From Gammaproteobacteria bacterium (GTDB lineage: Bacteria; Pseudomonadota; Gammaproteobacteria; GRL18): a stretch of DNA of 64,000 bases. The DNA lies in NCBI GenBank assembly GCA_016744995.1, contig JADGDG010000023.1, forward strand, positions 1 through 64,000, read 5' to 3'. Positions 1 to 7,493 of the stretch are shown one piece after another; position 1 is the stretch's first letter, and every line of letters begins with the position of its first letter. Position numbers and translations under genes: made by a program. The notes beneath the pieces were generated by a model. It was not told the DNA's origin, made no database searches, and saw nothing but the letters and a program-made list of their open reading frames with translations.

Positions 1-502
1 ATTAACTCCCCGATGTTGGAAAGATAAGTTTGAGGCTGATCCTCTTTTATCAGATTTGGCTAGGTTGGGGAAATAGAATCGCCGATTGATCGCTTACGAA
101 CATACTTCCATTAAGCAACGTATTGAGCAAGTCAAAGAAACAGCCAATAGTACCGCGACCGTCAGGCTGTCATCATTTATTGGCAGCTCTCTCAAAAAAG
201 ACGGCATTGCCTTTGCTTTAAAAGATTATTTGGAACTGGCTGACTGGACAGGTCGTGTTGTCAGAGACGATAAGCGCGGTTCGATTGATGCCAGTACACC
301 CGGTATCTTACAAAAACTGCAACTCGATGAACATACCTGGATGGAAACAGTTCAGGGCTATTCAAAAGGCTTTCATTCTTTTGTTGGGCCTGAAGCACAA
401 TTAAAATCACTCTGCCAGAAACAAAAAAAGCATTGGGTTCGAGGGATCAATGCTTGTCGGAAATTGTTCAAAAGCAATCATCCCATTCCCATCACCACTT
501 AA
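1..502 (+). pseudogene. 3' remnant of an IS200-like (Y1) transposase-type gene
   Basis: The open frame from a TTG at 86 gives 138 residues resembling the C-terminal third of large proteins annotated as transposase IS200-like. Recognisable stretches are EHTSIKQRIEQ, DYLELADWTGR, VRDDKRG and a terminal HWVRGINACRKLF. The catalytic HUH and Tyr region is absent. The same frame is open upstream from the window edge to an in-frame TAG at 74-76, but that part does not look like the normal family sequence, so there may be a deletion as well as a stop. The 3' end is repeated at 725-817. I see this as a decayed gene, possibly extending left of the window. Confidence 0.6.
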
Positions 503-1036
503 AATCAATAATGTTTTAGAGTTTAGTCTACCTTGCAAAGCCATGCAGACTTTCCCCTGTCTGACAGTCAGATTTTATCTCTACCTGAGCACATTAACAT
601 CTCTATTTCCTAATTTGTCCTTATTTTTTAGATAATTTCATTGCCAGCTACACTTTTTTGAAGTGAATTGAATTTTTTAGTGATTTTCAATTTCTCATTT
701 TGTGGGTGGCCTGTTTTATTAGTGCTCTGTCAGAAACAAAAAAGACATTGGGTTAGAGGGATCAATGCTTGCAGGAAGCTATTTAAAACCCACCTTCCTA
801 CTCCCATCACTACTTAAAATTAACCGTTTAATCTTTTAGACTGTTTTGCAAAGTATTGCAGACTCCCCCTGTCTGATGTTCTCAGCTTTACCTCCCTCTG
901 AATACATTGAACCCTCTATTTCTCAAATCATCCCTGTTTTTTAGGTAAGCTCATTTTTTTAATCAGTATTTATAGAATTTATCCAGAAATTTTAATGATT
1001 TATAATCTTCATTTTATAGGTGGCCTGTTAATCTTG
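412..1036 (+). repeat. Two diverged tandem copies of about 310 bp
   Basis: Unit 1 (about 412-720) and unit 2 (about 725-1036) each contain the transposase C-terminal codons, then a related tail with GCAAAG..TGCAGACT..CCCCTGTCTGA, then CTCTATTTC, then a GTGGCCTGTT motif. The motif occurs at 706-715 and 1020-1029. The similarity runs beyond the coding part, so this is a duplicated element end, not just a repeated domain. Confidence 0.55.
725..817 (+). pseudogene. Second, shorter copy of the same transposase 3' end
   Basis: Thirty codons plus a stop read LCQKQKRHWVRGINACRKLF and then end in PITT. They nearly match residues 109-138 of the gene fragment ending at 502. The copy has no start and no upstream coding sequence: it begins just after a GTGGCCTGTT motif at about 706-715. 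The non-coding sequence after the stop is also related to that after position 502. Confidence 0.6.
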
Positions 1037-1381
1037 TTTTTTTTTCCATGGTTACTATCAGGATCTCCCGAGTTCCGCGTAAGAAACATCAGTACATGCG
1101 CCAGGTCTACAACTCCGAAGAACCCAAATAATCACTCACTCTAAGTTAACGTGATCATCGATATTGCCTTCCCCTTCACCCAACAAGGTCAGCGTTCTTA
1201 ACTTTGATTTCGGAGCTCAATACCAAGCCTATACTTTCCCCTGTCAACGCTTAACCCCTATCCTTACGAATAACGGCCATGACTCGGAGTTCCAGCAGAG
1301 GAGCTAACCCTTTCTGGATAGAGGAATTTCACCTCCAATTTCTTACCGATTTATCTCGGCGCACTGGATGGCCTGTTAATC
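1021..1381. repeat. 13-bp direct repeats flanking the intron-like fragment
   Basis: TGGCCTGTTAATC occurs at 1021-1033 and again at 1369-1381, followed in both places by a T-rich run ending in CC. The repeats bracket the group II intron-like segment. A related GTGGCCTGTT lies at 706-715. They may be element ends of the transposase family, or the products of recombination that left a truncated intron between two element ends. Confidence 0.5.
1048..1364 (-). mobile_element. Probable 5' fragment of a group II intron (domain I), truncated
   Basis: Read on the minus strand from 1364, the segment starts GTGCGCCGAGATAA, the GUGYG-type 5' end of group II introns. It continues with GACAGGGGAAAG, GAGCTCCGAA, GGTGAAGGGGAAGG, GGTTCTTCGGAGTTGTAGAC and GGAACTCGGGAGATCCTG, which I recall from the RNA domain upstream of bacterial intron reverse-transcriptase genes. 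No reverse transcriptase frame and no domain V follow: similarity stops near 1048. The segment is richer in GC than its surroundings. The identification is from memory of the family, not from an alignment. Confidence 0.5.
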
Positions 1382-1411
1382 GGCTTTATTTTTTCCGAGC
1401 GCATGTTTTTG

Positions 1412-2215
1412 TTAGGCATTTTCATTTGATTCTCTATCCATTAAATTCTTCTTTTCCCGGTATTTAGTTGCATGTTCCATAATAAAAGAAGCGGGGGCTC
1501 TCCCTTTTAATCCATTTCTAATATCATCAGGATCAATCCCAATATCAACCAATTGTTCAATAATATGTTCCGCTTCATGTTGTGGTTTTATGCTACGATT
1601 ATTTTTATAGTTATATCGATCACTGTTACGCTCTAAACTGCGAATTCGTTTATCCATTGTTCTTGTTGTGTATAATATTTCTTCTAATATGTCATCCTTG
1701 CTTCGAGAGGGAGTATCCGTATCAATTTCCGGTTCTGATTGAATGATATTATTATAATTTTGTTCAAACGATGGCCAGTATGTATCAAATACTTGATCAA
1801 GAATTCTATCTTCTAGGATATTATCACCTAACTCTTTGTTTATAGTAATAAGAAGGTTTTTCATGCCCTCCTTATCAGGAAGTGTATGATTAAATTGCGC
1901 GAGAGGATTATCTATTTCAGATGGTTTTAAATTTATCAGGAATGTGCATACCCTATTAGCAGACAACCCCTTAGCAAGGGCTCCTGACTCAAACAATATC
2001 CACGGCTTTTCCTTGTTATCTTTGGTGAGGCAAACAATACCGACTTTTGTATCTTTAAGCTGATCACTTATCTCATTAAATCAAAGAGACCCTTTATCTA
2101 TATCTTTTGAAGATATCCATGGTTCTGAGGCTTGTAGAGTACACTTTATCCAATCACTAAGAACTTCAGCGCATTCTTTGCTAAATTTCCCTGACCAACT
2201 AATAAATACTTTCAT
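1412..2215 (-). pseudogene. TIR-domain protein gene interrupted by one nonsense codon
   Basis: Translation from ATG at 2215, preceded by a strong GGGAGAAGA ribosome site, gives MKVFISWSGKFSKECAEVL, a typical bacterial TIR-domain start. Codon 45 is TGA (2083-2081); the frame then continues without a shift as FNEISDQLKDTKVGIVCLT and PWILFESGAL. Homologues usually have Trp at the stop position, so a single TGG to TGA change explains it. Residues 72-76, WILFE, fit the WxxxE motif holding the catalytic Glu of TIR NADases. The C-terminal 150 residues are hydrophilic and unrecognised. The full frame is 267 codons. Such proteins often act in anti-phage defence or NAD depletion; here only a 44-residue peptide would be made without read-through. 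Confidence 0.75.
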
Positions 2216-2359
2216 TCTTCTCCCTTTGTTTTTATTGCCTAACAAGTAGTTGACTAGTTTTCGTTTAATCTTCGCACATTTTTGTTTTTCACTCAAGAAT
2301 CCTCCCTAGCCTTGTAACTCCTTTCTGGATAACACACAATAATACGCATTAAAAAATTT

Positions 2360-2681
2360 ATGGATAAACTCATGCAAAAATTACCTGATAAATTAAGTCA
2401 AAATTACACTCAAATCCTCTTGAACAGGAAGTTACCAAAACCGGAACAATATTTTTGCATAAAGTGGCTTCGCTATTATTGGGATTTTTGCCATAAATAC
2501 CATCGCATCCATTTGTATCGACCAGCTTGCCTTTATTTTTGAGTAAATTGCAGGAAAAGAAACAATCTGCTCAACAACAAAATCAGGCCAATTTTGCCAT
2601 TGGGTAGGCTTACTTTATGACATAAATACACTCACACCCAATCAACAAAATATTACTCCAGTTAAAACTCAACTTCAGTAA
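2360..2681 (+). pseudogene. Frameshifted N-terminal fragment of an integron-type tyrosine recombinase
   Basis: The first 50 or so residues (MQKLPDKLSQNYTQIL, then QYFCIKWLRYYWDFCHKYH) resemble the N-terminal core-binding domain of integron integrases. After about 2515 the frame shifts: the likely continuation SLPLFLSKLQEKKQSAQQQ is in another frame, and after 2600 another shift gives GLLYDI to a stop at 2681. No catalytic domain (R..HxxR..Y) follows. It is a dead remnant and fits the decayed mobile character of the first 2.7 kb. Confidence 0.5.
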
Positions 2682-2713
2682 TGCACTTAAAGTAGTGAAT
2701 ATGCTTTACACTC

Positions 2714-3685
2714 TTAACTTTTCCCAGGCACACCGATACGACCACCTAAAATCATTTGAATGGCAATTGAAGCAGCTGTGGTACGATTATTAGCACCAAT
2801 TTTTGGATACATCTGCTCCAGATGTTTATTGACTGTTCTGGGACTCATATTGAGGATTTCTGCAATTTCCCGATTGGTTTTTCCATGAGCAACCCATAGC
2901 AATACTTCTGCTTCACGATAAGTAATTTTCAGACTGTCTTCCAGTATTGCAGGATCTACCGCAACATCAGGCGATTGGATTTTTAACAGATATTCATCTT
3001 CTTCTGTCTGCTTGAAGTAGTACACCGTTAACATCAATTTATCCTGTAGCGGTAAAACCAGATCATGGCCTTCCTGACCACTGGATAACCAACGGCTTAA
3101 GCGTTCATCCAGCTGGATGGTTTGCTGATCCTGCTGCTCCTGCTCCTGCTCCTGCTCAGAGTATTGATTGAGTAAAACCTGTGCTTCCGGTGTTGCCCAT
3201 ATTATTCGTCCACTCTTATTGATACAAAAGACATGCTGCCGCATAGTATCCAGTGCATTTTGAGCTTCCAGAAGTTTGCGGGTATTGTTACTATGCTGAC
3301 GGATCCTGACCAGCAGCTCCTCCGGGCGGATTGGCTTAACAATATAATCATTCGCTCCTGCATCAAAGGCTTTTACTATGTGCTCTACATCACTGAGCCC
3401 GGTCATAAAAATAATAGGTGTCAGTGGTAATTTCTTACGGATCTCGCCAGCACACTCAAAGCCATCCATCACCGGCATAATAGCATCCAGCAGCACAATA
3501 TCGGGGGTCATATGTTCTAAAACATTCATCGCCTGCTGACCATTGAGGGCAATCAGAACAGCAATACCGGCTTCATCCAGTGCCATATTAATCATACTCA
3601 GGGATTCAGGTGAATCATCAACGACCAACACGGTGAGTCTATCTTTAAACTGTATGTTCAAGCCCTTATCTCCTGATCCTGTCAT
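2714..3685 (-). CDS. LuxR-type response regulator with central sensing-like segment
   Basis: A 323-residue cytoplasmic regulator. The receiver domain (about 15-135) has acidic DD at 23-24, phospho-acceptor Asp67 in VLLDAIMP, Thr95 and Lys117 (VKP). A central segment (about 145-255) looks like a degenerate PAS, with an inserted EQ-rich run (EQEQEQEQQDQQ). The C-terminal LuxR-type HTH (about 255-315) contains LTYREAEVLLWVAHGKTNREIA-like sequence and SPRTVNKHLEQMY. Its ATG overlaps the TGA of the upstream hybrid kinase by 4 bp, so the two are translationally coupled and probably form a cognate pair. Given the divergent urt operon, I infer that it controls urea or nitrogen-compound uptake. Confidence 0.85.
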   Translation of the reverse strand: MTGSGDKGLNIQFKDRLTVLVVDDSPESLSMINMALDEAGIAVLIALNGQQAMNVLEHMTPDIVLLDAIMPVMDGFECAGEIRKKLPLTPIIFMTGLSDVEHIVKAFDAGANDYIVKPIRPEELLVRIRQHSNNTRKLLEAQNALDTMRQHVFCINKSGRIIWATPEAQVLLNQYSEQEQEQEQQDQQTIQLDERLSRWLSSGQEGHDLVLPLQDKLMLTVYYFKQTEEDEYLLKIQSPDVAVDPAILEDSLKITYREAEVLLWVAHGKTNREIAEILNMSPRTVNKHLEQMYPKIGANNRTTAASIAIQMILGGRIGVPGKS

Positions 3686-6600
3686 TTGCTCTGCTCATCA
3701 ATAAAACGAACAATTTCATTTAAATTACATTGTTCTGATAGGATTTTAAGCTGCTTCATCCACTCAAGTTCAGTGGAATTATTTTCTATTTGCTCAATGC
3801 AATCAAGCACACCTTTGAGATAGCCAATTTGTGCATATTCTCTTAATGAGGCTATTATCTTCTGATCAGTAAACTGATTCAATTTATTCCTGTCACTTAA
3901 GGACTCATCGACAGGGTTTAAAGATTGCCTGCCTTGTTGAGATGATGACTTATTCATCTGAGCTGATGGCTTATTATCATGGGCTGATGGCTCTTTACCC
4001 TGAGCTAATGGCTTATTGCCCTGAACTGAAGGCTTATTACTCTGAGCTGAAGACTTATTACCTTGAGCTGAAGGCTCTTGCTCTATATCACTCGTATTCC
4101 ATTGCAGGCTAAGGCTGGTTTGTAATTTCTCCAGTAATTTTTCAAAGCGTACCGGCTTATTAATATGGGCTTCAATGTTGGTATTATGCTGCTGCAATTG
4201 AGCCTCTGTATAGGGCTCTGCGGATATGATAATGACGGGTTCATTAACGCCTTGTTGACGTAGTTTTTCCACTAATTGCCAGCCATTCATTCCGGGCATA
4301 GAAATATCAAGTAAAAACAAATCAATGGCTTGTTGTGTTAAAAGCACCAGTGCCTGTTCGGCTGATTCTGCAAGGTGTACACTAAAGCCTAAAGGCTGGA
4401 GCAAATCTTTCATCAGATTTCGATGATTGGTTTCATCATCCACAACCATAAGATGTCTGGTTTGACCGGTATAGCCACTAATATTCATTTGCCGCTGTCT
4501 GAAATGTTGTTCTTCCTCTGCTGTTGACAGAGAAACACTGGGTAAAAAAAGTTTCAGACTGAACTCTGTGCCCACTGCCAGCTGGCTTTTCAATATCAGG
4601 TTACCACCCATCATTTCAATCATTAAACGGCTGATTGACAGACCCAGCCCGGTGCCGGAAACTTGTTTATTCTGGACATCATGCACACGTTCAAAAGGTT
4701 CAAAGATCCTTTCCTGATCAGCTTCAGCAATACCCACACCGGTATCTTTAATAACAAACAGAGCCACCTGATTACGATAATTAATTAATAACTCGACTTT
4801 GCCCTTATGGGTATATTTAATGGCATTGGATAATAGGTTCAGCAATACCTGACGTAGTCGCTTTTCATCAACAGAAATAAACCTGGGCAAACTGGTTTGA
4901 AATATTACCTTAAATTCAATATTCTTTGCCATGGCCTGAGCCTGAAACATTGCTTCAAGTTGAGTAATTAAAGCAGTCAGATCGACCTTATCCCGATGCA
5001 GATCCAGTTTACGTGCTTCAATTTTTGAAATTTCCAGCAAGCCTTCAATCACATCGGATAAATGTTCACTGCTGCGTTTGATAACAGTGGCAATTTTTTT
5101 GCTTTTGGTATCTGTTTTGCTATTACTTTCCATTAATTGTGCATAACCAAAAATGGTGTTTAAAGGGGTTCTCAATTCATGGCTCACTCCTGATAAGTAA
5201 CGTGATTTTGCTCTATTGGCAATATTTGCCGTATCTCGTGCTCTGGACAATTGAATAGCTGTTGCTTCATGTGCTTCAATTTCCTGGGTCAATAATTCAG
5301 TTTGCAATTGAGTTTCTTTGAGGGCAAAACGTGTGCTATTTTGTGCCAGAACATATAACCAGATTAAAATCCCGGTCACCATGAGGAGTAAAAAGTAAAT
5401 CTGCCACATGGTGTCTCCGATAAACATCAAGTCGGCATTGTTTTTGTCTTTTTGAGCATAAAAAACAACGATAAACAGACTGGCAATAATACCTGATGTA
5501 ATCAAAAAAATTGCCAGAAACTGTCCTGTCATTGAATGAAAGATCTGATTAATATAGGCGGGAAATATTCGCTTCAAGAGCGATTCCGTCTGTGCAGAAA
5601 GGTGAGCTTTGGGTCGGCATTGATCGCCACAACGTGAATCCAGAGCACAGCATAAAGAACAAATGTGACCCTCATAACTGGGGCAGTGAAGTATATCTTC
5701 CTGATCAAAGGTATTTTCACAAATATGACATGGCTGTTCTCTTGTTTCAAGAGTTGTTTCAAGAGTTGTTTCAAGAGTTGCTTCAAGAGTTGCTTCAACA
5801 ATTGTTCCAGCGTTTGTTTCAGGATTGCTTTTATTGTTCTCATGACGACAGAGATAATATTTACCCTGAGTCAGCCAGGCAATTAACGGGACTGTGACAA
5901 AGGGGAGCAATAAAGAGATAAAAGCTGCCAGTGCCTGTGCCATCGCACCAAATATCCCCAGATTGGCAGCAATTCCAGCAATGGAGGCGAGGAGCATTGA
6001 AACCACTCCCACTGGATTGATATCATAGAGATGACCTCGTCTGAACTCAATGTGAGCAGGACTTAAGCCCAGAGGTTTATTGATCACTAAATCAGCCACC
6101 ACACTGCCTACCCAGGCGACAACCAGACAGGCATAGGTGATTAATATGGTTTCAAAAGCCTGATATAAACCCAGTTCCATTAACATCAAAGCAATAGCCA
6201 CATTAAAAAATAACCACACTACTCTTCCCGGATGACTATGAGTCAAACGTGAAAAAAAGTTACCCCAGGCAATGGAGCCGGCGTATGCATTGGTGACATT
6301 GATTTTTAATTGTGAAATAACCACAAAAATTCCCGTCAGCCACAAAGCAACTTCAGGGTTTGCAGTGATATAACCAAAAGCCATGGCATACATATGAGCC
6401 GGGTCACTGGCCAGTGATGGTAGAATCCCATGGTTTAATGCCAGTACTGCCAGAAATGAGCCTATAAATAATTTCAACACCCCAAAGATAACCCAGCCGG
6501 GCCCTGCACCAATAACTGCCAGCCACCATTGCATTTTATTTGAGGCTGTTTTTTCAGGTAAAAAACGTAAAAAATCAGCCTGTTCACCGTTTTGAGCAAT

Positions 6601-7305
6601 TAAGGGAAAAATAACAGCTGCTGCAGAGCCAAATAGTAATAAATTAAAGCCATTGCCGCTGACAGAAGGTTCTTCAATGTTAATACCTGAAAAGTTGAGC
6701 CATTGTTCAAAGGCACTGGCTTCATGAATGGCAATAAAGATCAACGGCAGCACTTGCAGAACTAACCAGACTGGCTGAGTCCAGGCCTGAAATAAAGAAA
6801 TTCGGCTGATACCATGAGTGACCAGAGGTATTATCACTAATGCGCTGATCACATAAGCAATGGATAATGGAATACCTATGATCATATTCAGTGCCATGGA
6901 CATGATCGCGGCTTCCAGCGCAAAAAAGATAAAAGTGAAAGATGCATAAACCAGCGAAGAGATGGTCGAGCCAATATAACCAAAGCCAGCACCACGAGTC
7001 AGTAAATCGATATCAACGCCATCTCTGGCTGCATAGAAAGACAGGGGCATACCTGAAAGAAAAATAATTACACCCACCACCAGAATGGCCCACATGGCAT
7101 TAATAAAGCCATAATCCAGTGTAATTGCACCACCAATGGCTTCCAATGCAAGAAAAGAAACCACTCCTAATGCTGTATTAGCCACCCAGCCCGCCGACCA
7201 GCGGCGTGACTTTTTAGCGGTATAGCGTAAGGCATAATCTTCCAGTGTCTCATTGGCGACCCACTGGTTATATTTGCGTCGATTGGGTAATACATTCTTA
7301 TTCAT
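3682..7305 (-). CDS. NCS1-family permease fused to hybrid sensor histidine kinase
   Basis: A 1207-residue inner-membrane protein. Residues about 30-490 form a multi-spanning domain like purine/cytosine permeases of the NCS1 family. About 495-520 is a TLET tetrapeptide repeat. A Cys-rich motif follows at about 523-565 (CHICEN, HCPSYEGHICSLCC, CGDQC), then two membrane segments (about 590-655) and a kinase core with HisKA His709 (SHELRTPLN) and an HATPase domain (DTGVGI, GTGLGLSI). A receiver has Asp1000 (LLDISMPG). A linker of seven-residue SAQGNKP-like repeats (about 1076-1120) leads to a short C-terminal helical domain. It is analogous in design to CbrA, where a transporter-like module is fused to a kinase. 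It lies divergent from urtA; I infer that it senses urea or a purine-derived compound. Confidence 0.85.
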   Translation of the reverse strand: MNKNVLPNRRKYNQWVANETLEDYALRYTAKKSRRWSAGWVANTALGVVSFLALEAIGGAITLDYGFINAMWAILVVGVIIFLSGMPLSFYAARDGVDIDLLTRGAGFGYIGSTISSLVYASFTFIFFALEAAIMSMALNMIIGIPLSIAYVISALVIIPLVTHGISRISLFQAWTQPVWLVLQVLPLIFIAIHEASAFEQWLNFSGINIEEPSVSGNGFNLLLFGSAAAVIFPLIAQNGEQADFLRFLPEKTASNKMQWWLAVIGAGPGWVIFGVLKLFIGSFLAVLALNHGILPSLASDPAHMYAMAFGYITANPEVALWLTGIFVVISQLKINVTNAYAGSIAWGNFFSRLTHSHPGRVVWLFFNVAIALMLMELGLYQAFETILITYACLVVAWVGSVVADLVINKPLGLSPAHIEFRRGHLYDINPVGVVSMLLASIAGIAANLGIFGAMAQALAAFISLLLPFVTVPLIAWLTQGKYYLCRHENNKSNPETNAGTIVEATLEATLETTLETTLETREQPCHICENTFDQEDILHCPSYEGHICSLCCALDSRCGDQCRPKAHLSAQTESLLKRIFPAYINQIFHSMTGQFLAIFLITSGIIASLFIVVFYAQKDKNNADLMFIGDTMWQIYFLLLMVTGILIWLYVLAQNSTRFALKETQLQTELLTQEIEAHEATAIQLSRARDTANIANRAKSRYLSGVSHELRTPLNTIFGYAQLMESNSKTDTKSKKIATVIKRSSEHLSDVIEGLLEISKIEARKLDLHRDKVDLTALITQLEAMFQAQAMAKNIEFKVIFQTSLPRFISVDEKRLRQVLLNLLSNAIKYTHKGKVELLINYRNQVALFVIKDTGVGIAEADQERIFEPFERVHDVQNKQVSGTGLGLSISRLMIEMMGGNLILKSQLAVGTEFSLKLFLPSVSLSTAEEEQHFRQRQMNISGYTGQTRHLMVVDDETNHRNLMKDLLQPLGFSVHLAESAEQALVLLTQQAIDLFLLDISMPGMNGWQLVEKLRQQGVNEPVIIISAEPYTEAQLQQHNTNIEAHINKPVRFEKLLEKLQTSLSLQWNTSDIEQEPSAQGNKSSAQSNKPSVQGNKPLAQGKEPSAHDNKPSAQMNKSSSQQGRQSLNPVDESLSDRNKLNQFTDQKIIASLREYAQIGYLKGVLDCIEQIENNSTELEWMKQLKILSEQCNLNEIVRFIDEQSK
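3948..4076 (-). repeat. 21-bp minisatellite inside the hybrid kinase gene
   Basis: About six imperfect 21-bp units encode the seven-residue repeat S-A-Q-G-N-K-P in the linker between the receiver and the C-terminal domain. The units keep frame, so copy-number change would alter linker length without breaking the protein. Confidence 0.8.
5741..5824 (-). repeat. 12-bp minisatellite inside the hybrid kinase gene
   Basis: Seven 12-bp units close to GTTGTTTCAAGA lie head to tail. On the minus strand they encode E-T-T-L / E-A-T-L tetrapeptides between the permease domain and the Cys-rich motif. Units 2-5 are almost identical; the last two are diverged. Confidence 0.85.
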
Positions 7306-7348
7306 ATTGATTGTTAATAATCTTAATTGTTTTAGTTATCAGCAAATT

Positions 7349-7363
7349 ATTGTTACCAACAAT
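7349..7363. promoter_or_regulatory. Palindrome ATTGTT-ACC-AACAAT between divergent kinase and urtA
   Basis: A perfect 6-3-6 inverted repeat lies in the 188-bp divergent intergenic region, 42 bp upstream of the kinase start and 131 bp upstream of urtA. It is a candidate operator, for example for the LuxR-type regulator encoded next to it. No clear sigma-54 GG-N10-GC element was seen here. Confidence 0.4.
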
Positions 7364-7493
7364 TTTATGTGCGTCATTTAACGTATCTCTATGCGCCAGT
7401 TATCGAATTTCATCATAAGCCCATCGGCATTAAACTGAGCTTAACATGAACATAAAACAATCACTCTATTTGAATCAATGAGGAAATTATAAC

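Noticed and set aside
1279..1467. Open frame of 62 codons
   Set aside because: It lies antisense to the intron-like fragment and the end of the TIR pseudogene, with no family likeness.
2081..2083. Selenocysteine or programmed read-through at the TIR-gene TGA
   Set aside because: The position corresponds to a Trp in homologues, as far as I recall the family, and no downstream SECIS-like hairpin is apparent; a nonsense mutation is simpler.
2081..2296. Separate 71-residue protein
   Set aside because: It is the first part of the TIR gene read to the premature TGA, with an upstream extension that lacks a ribosome site; the real start is 2215.
3948..4076. CRISPR array
   Set aside because: The regular 21-bp units are contiguous, protein coding and have no unique spacers.
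5592..5897. Plus-strand frames rich in FQEL or SCFK repeats
   Set aside because: They are antisense readings of the 12-bp minisatellite inside the hybrid kinase gene and have no ribosome site or family match.
7306..7493. Sigma-54 promoter for urtA
   Set aside because: No GG-N10-GC element with suitable context was found in the intergenic region.
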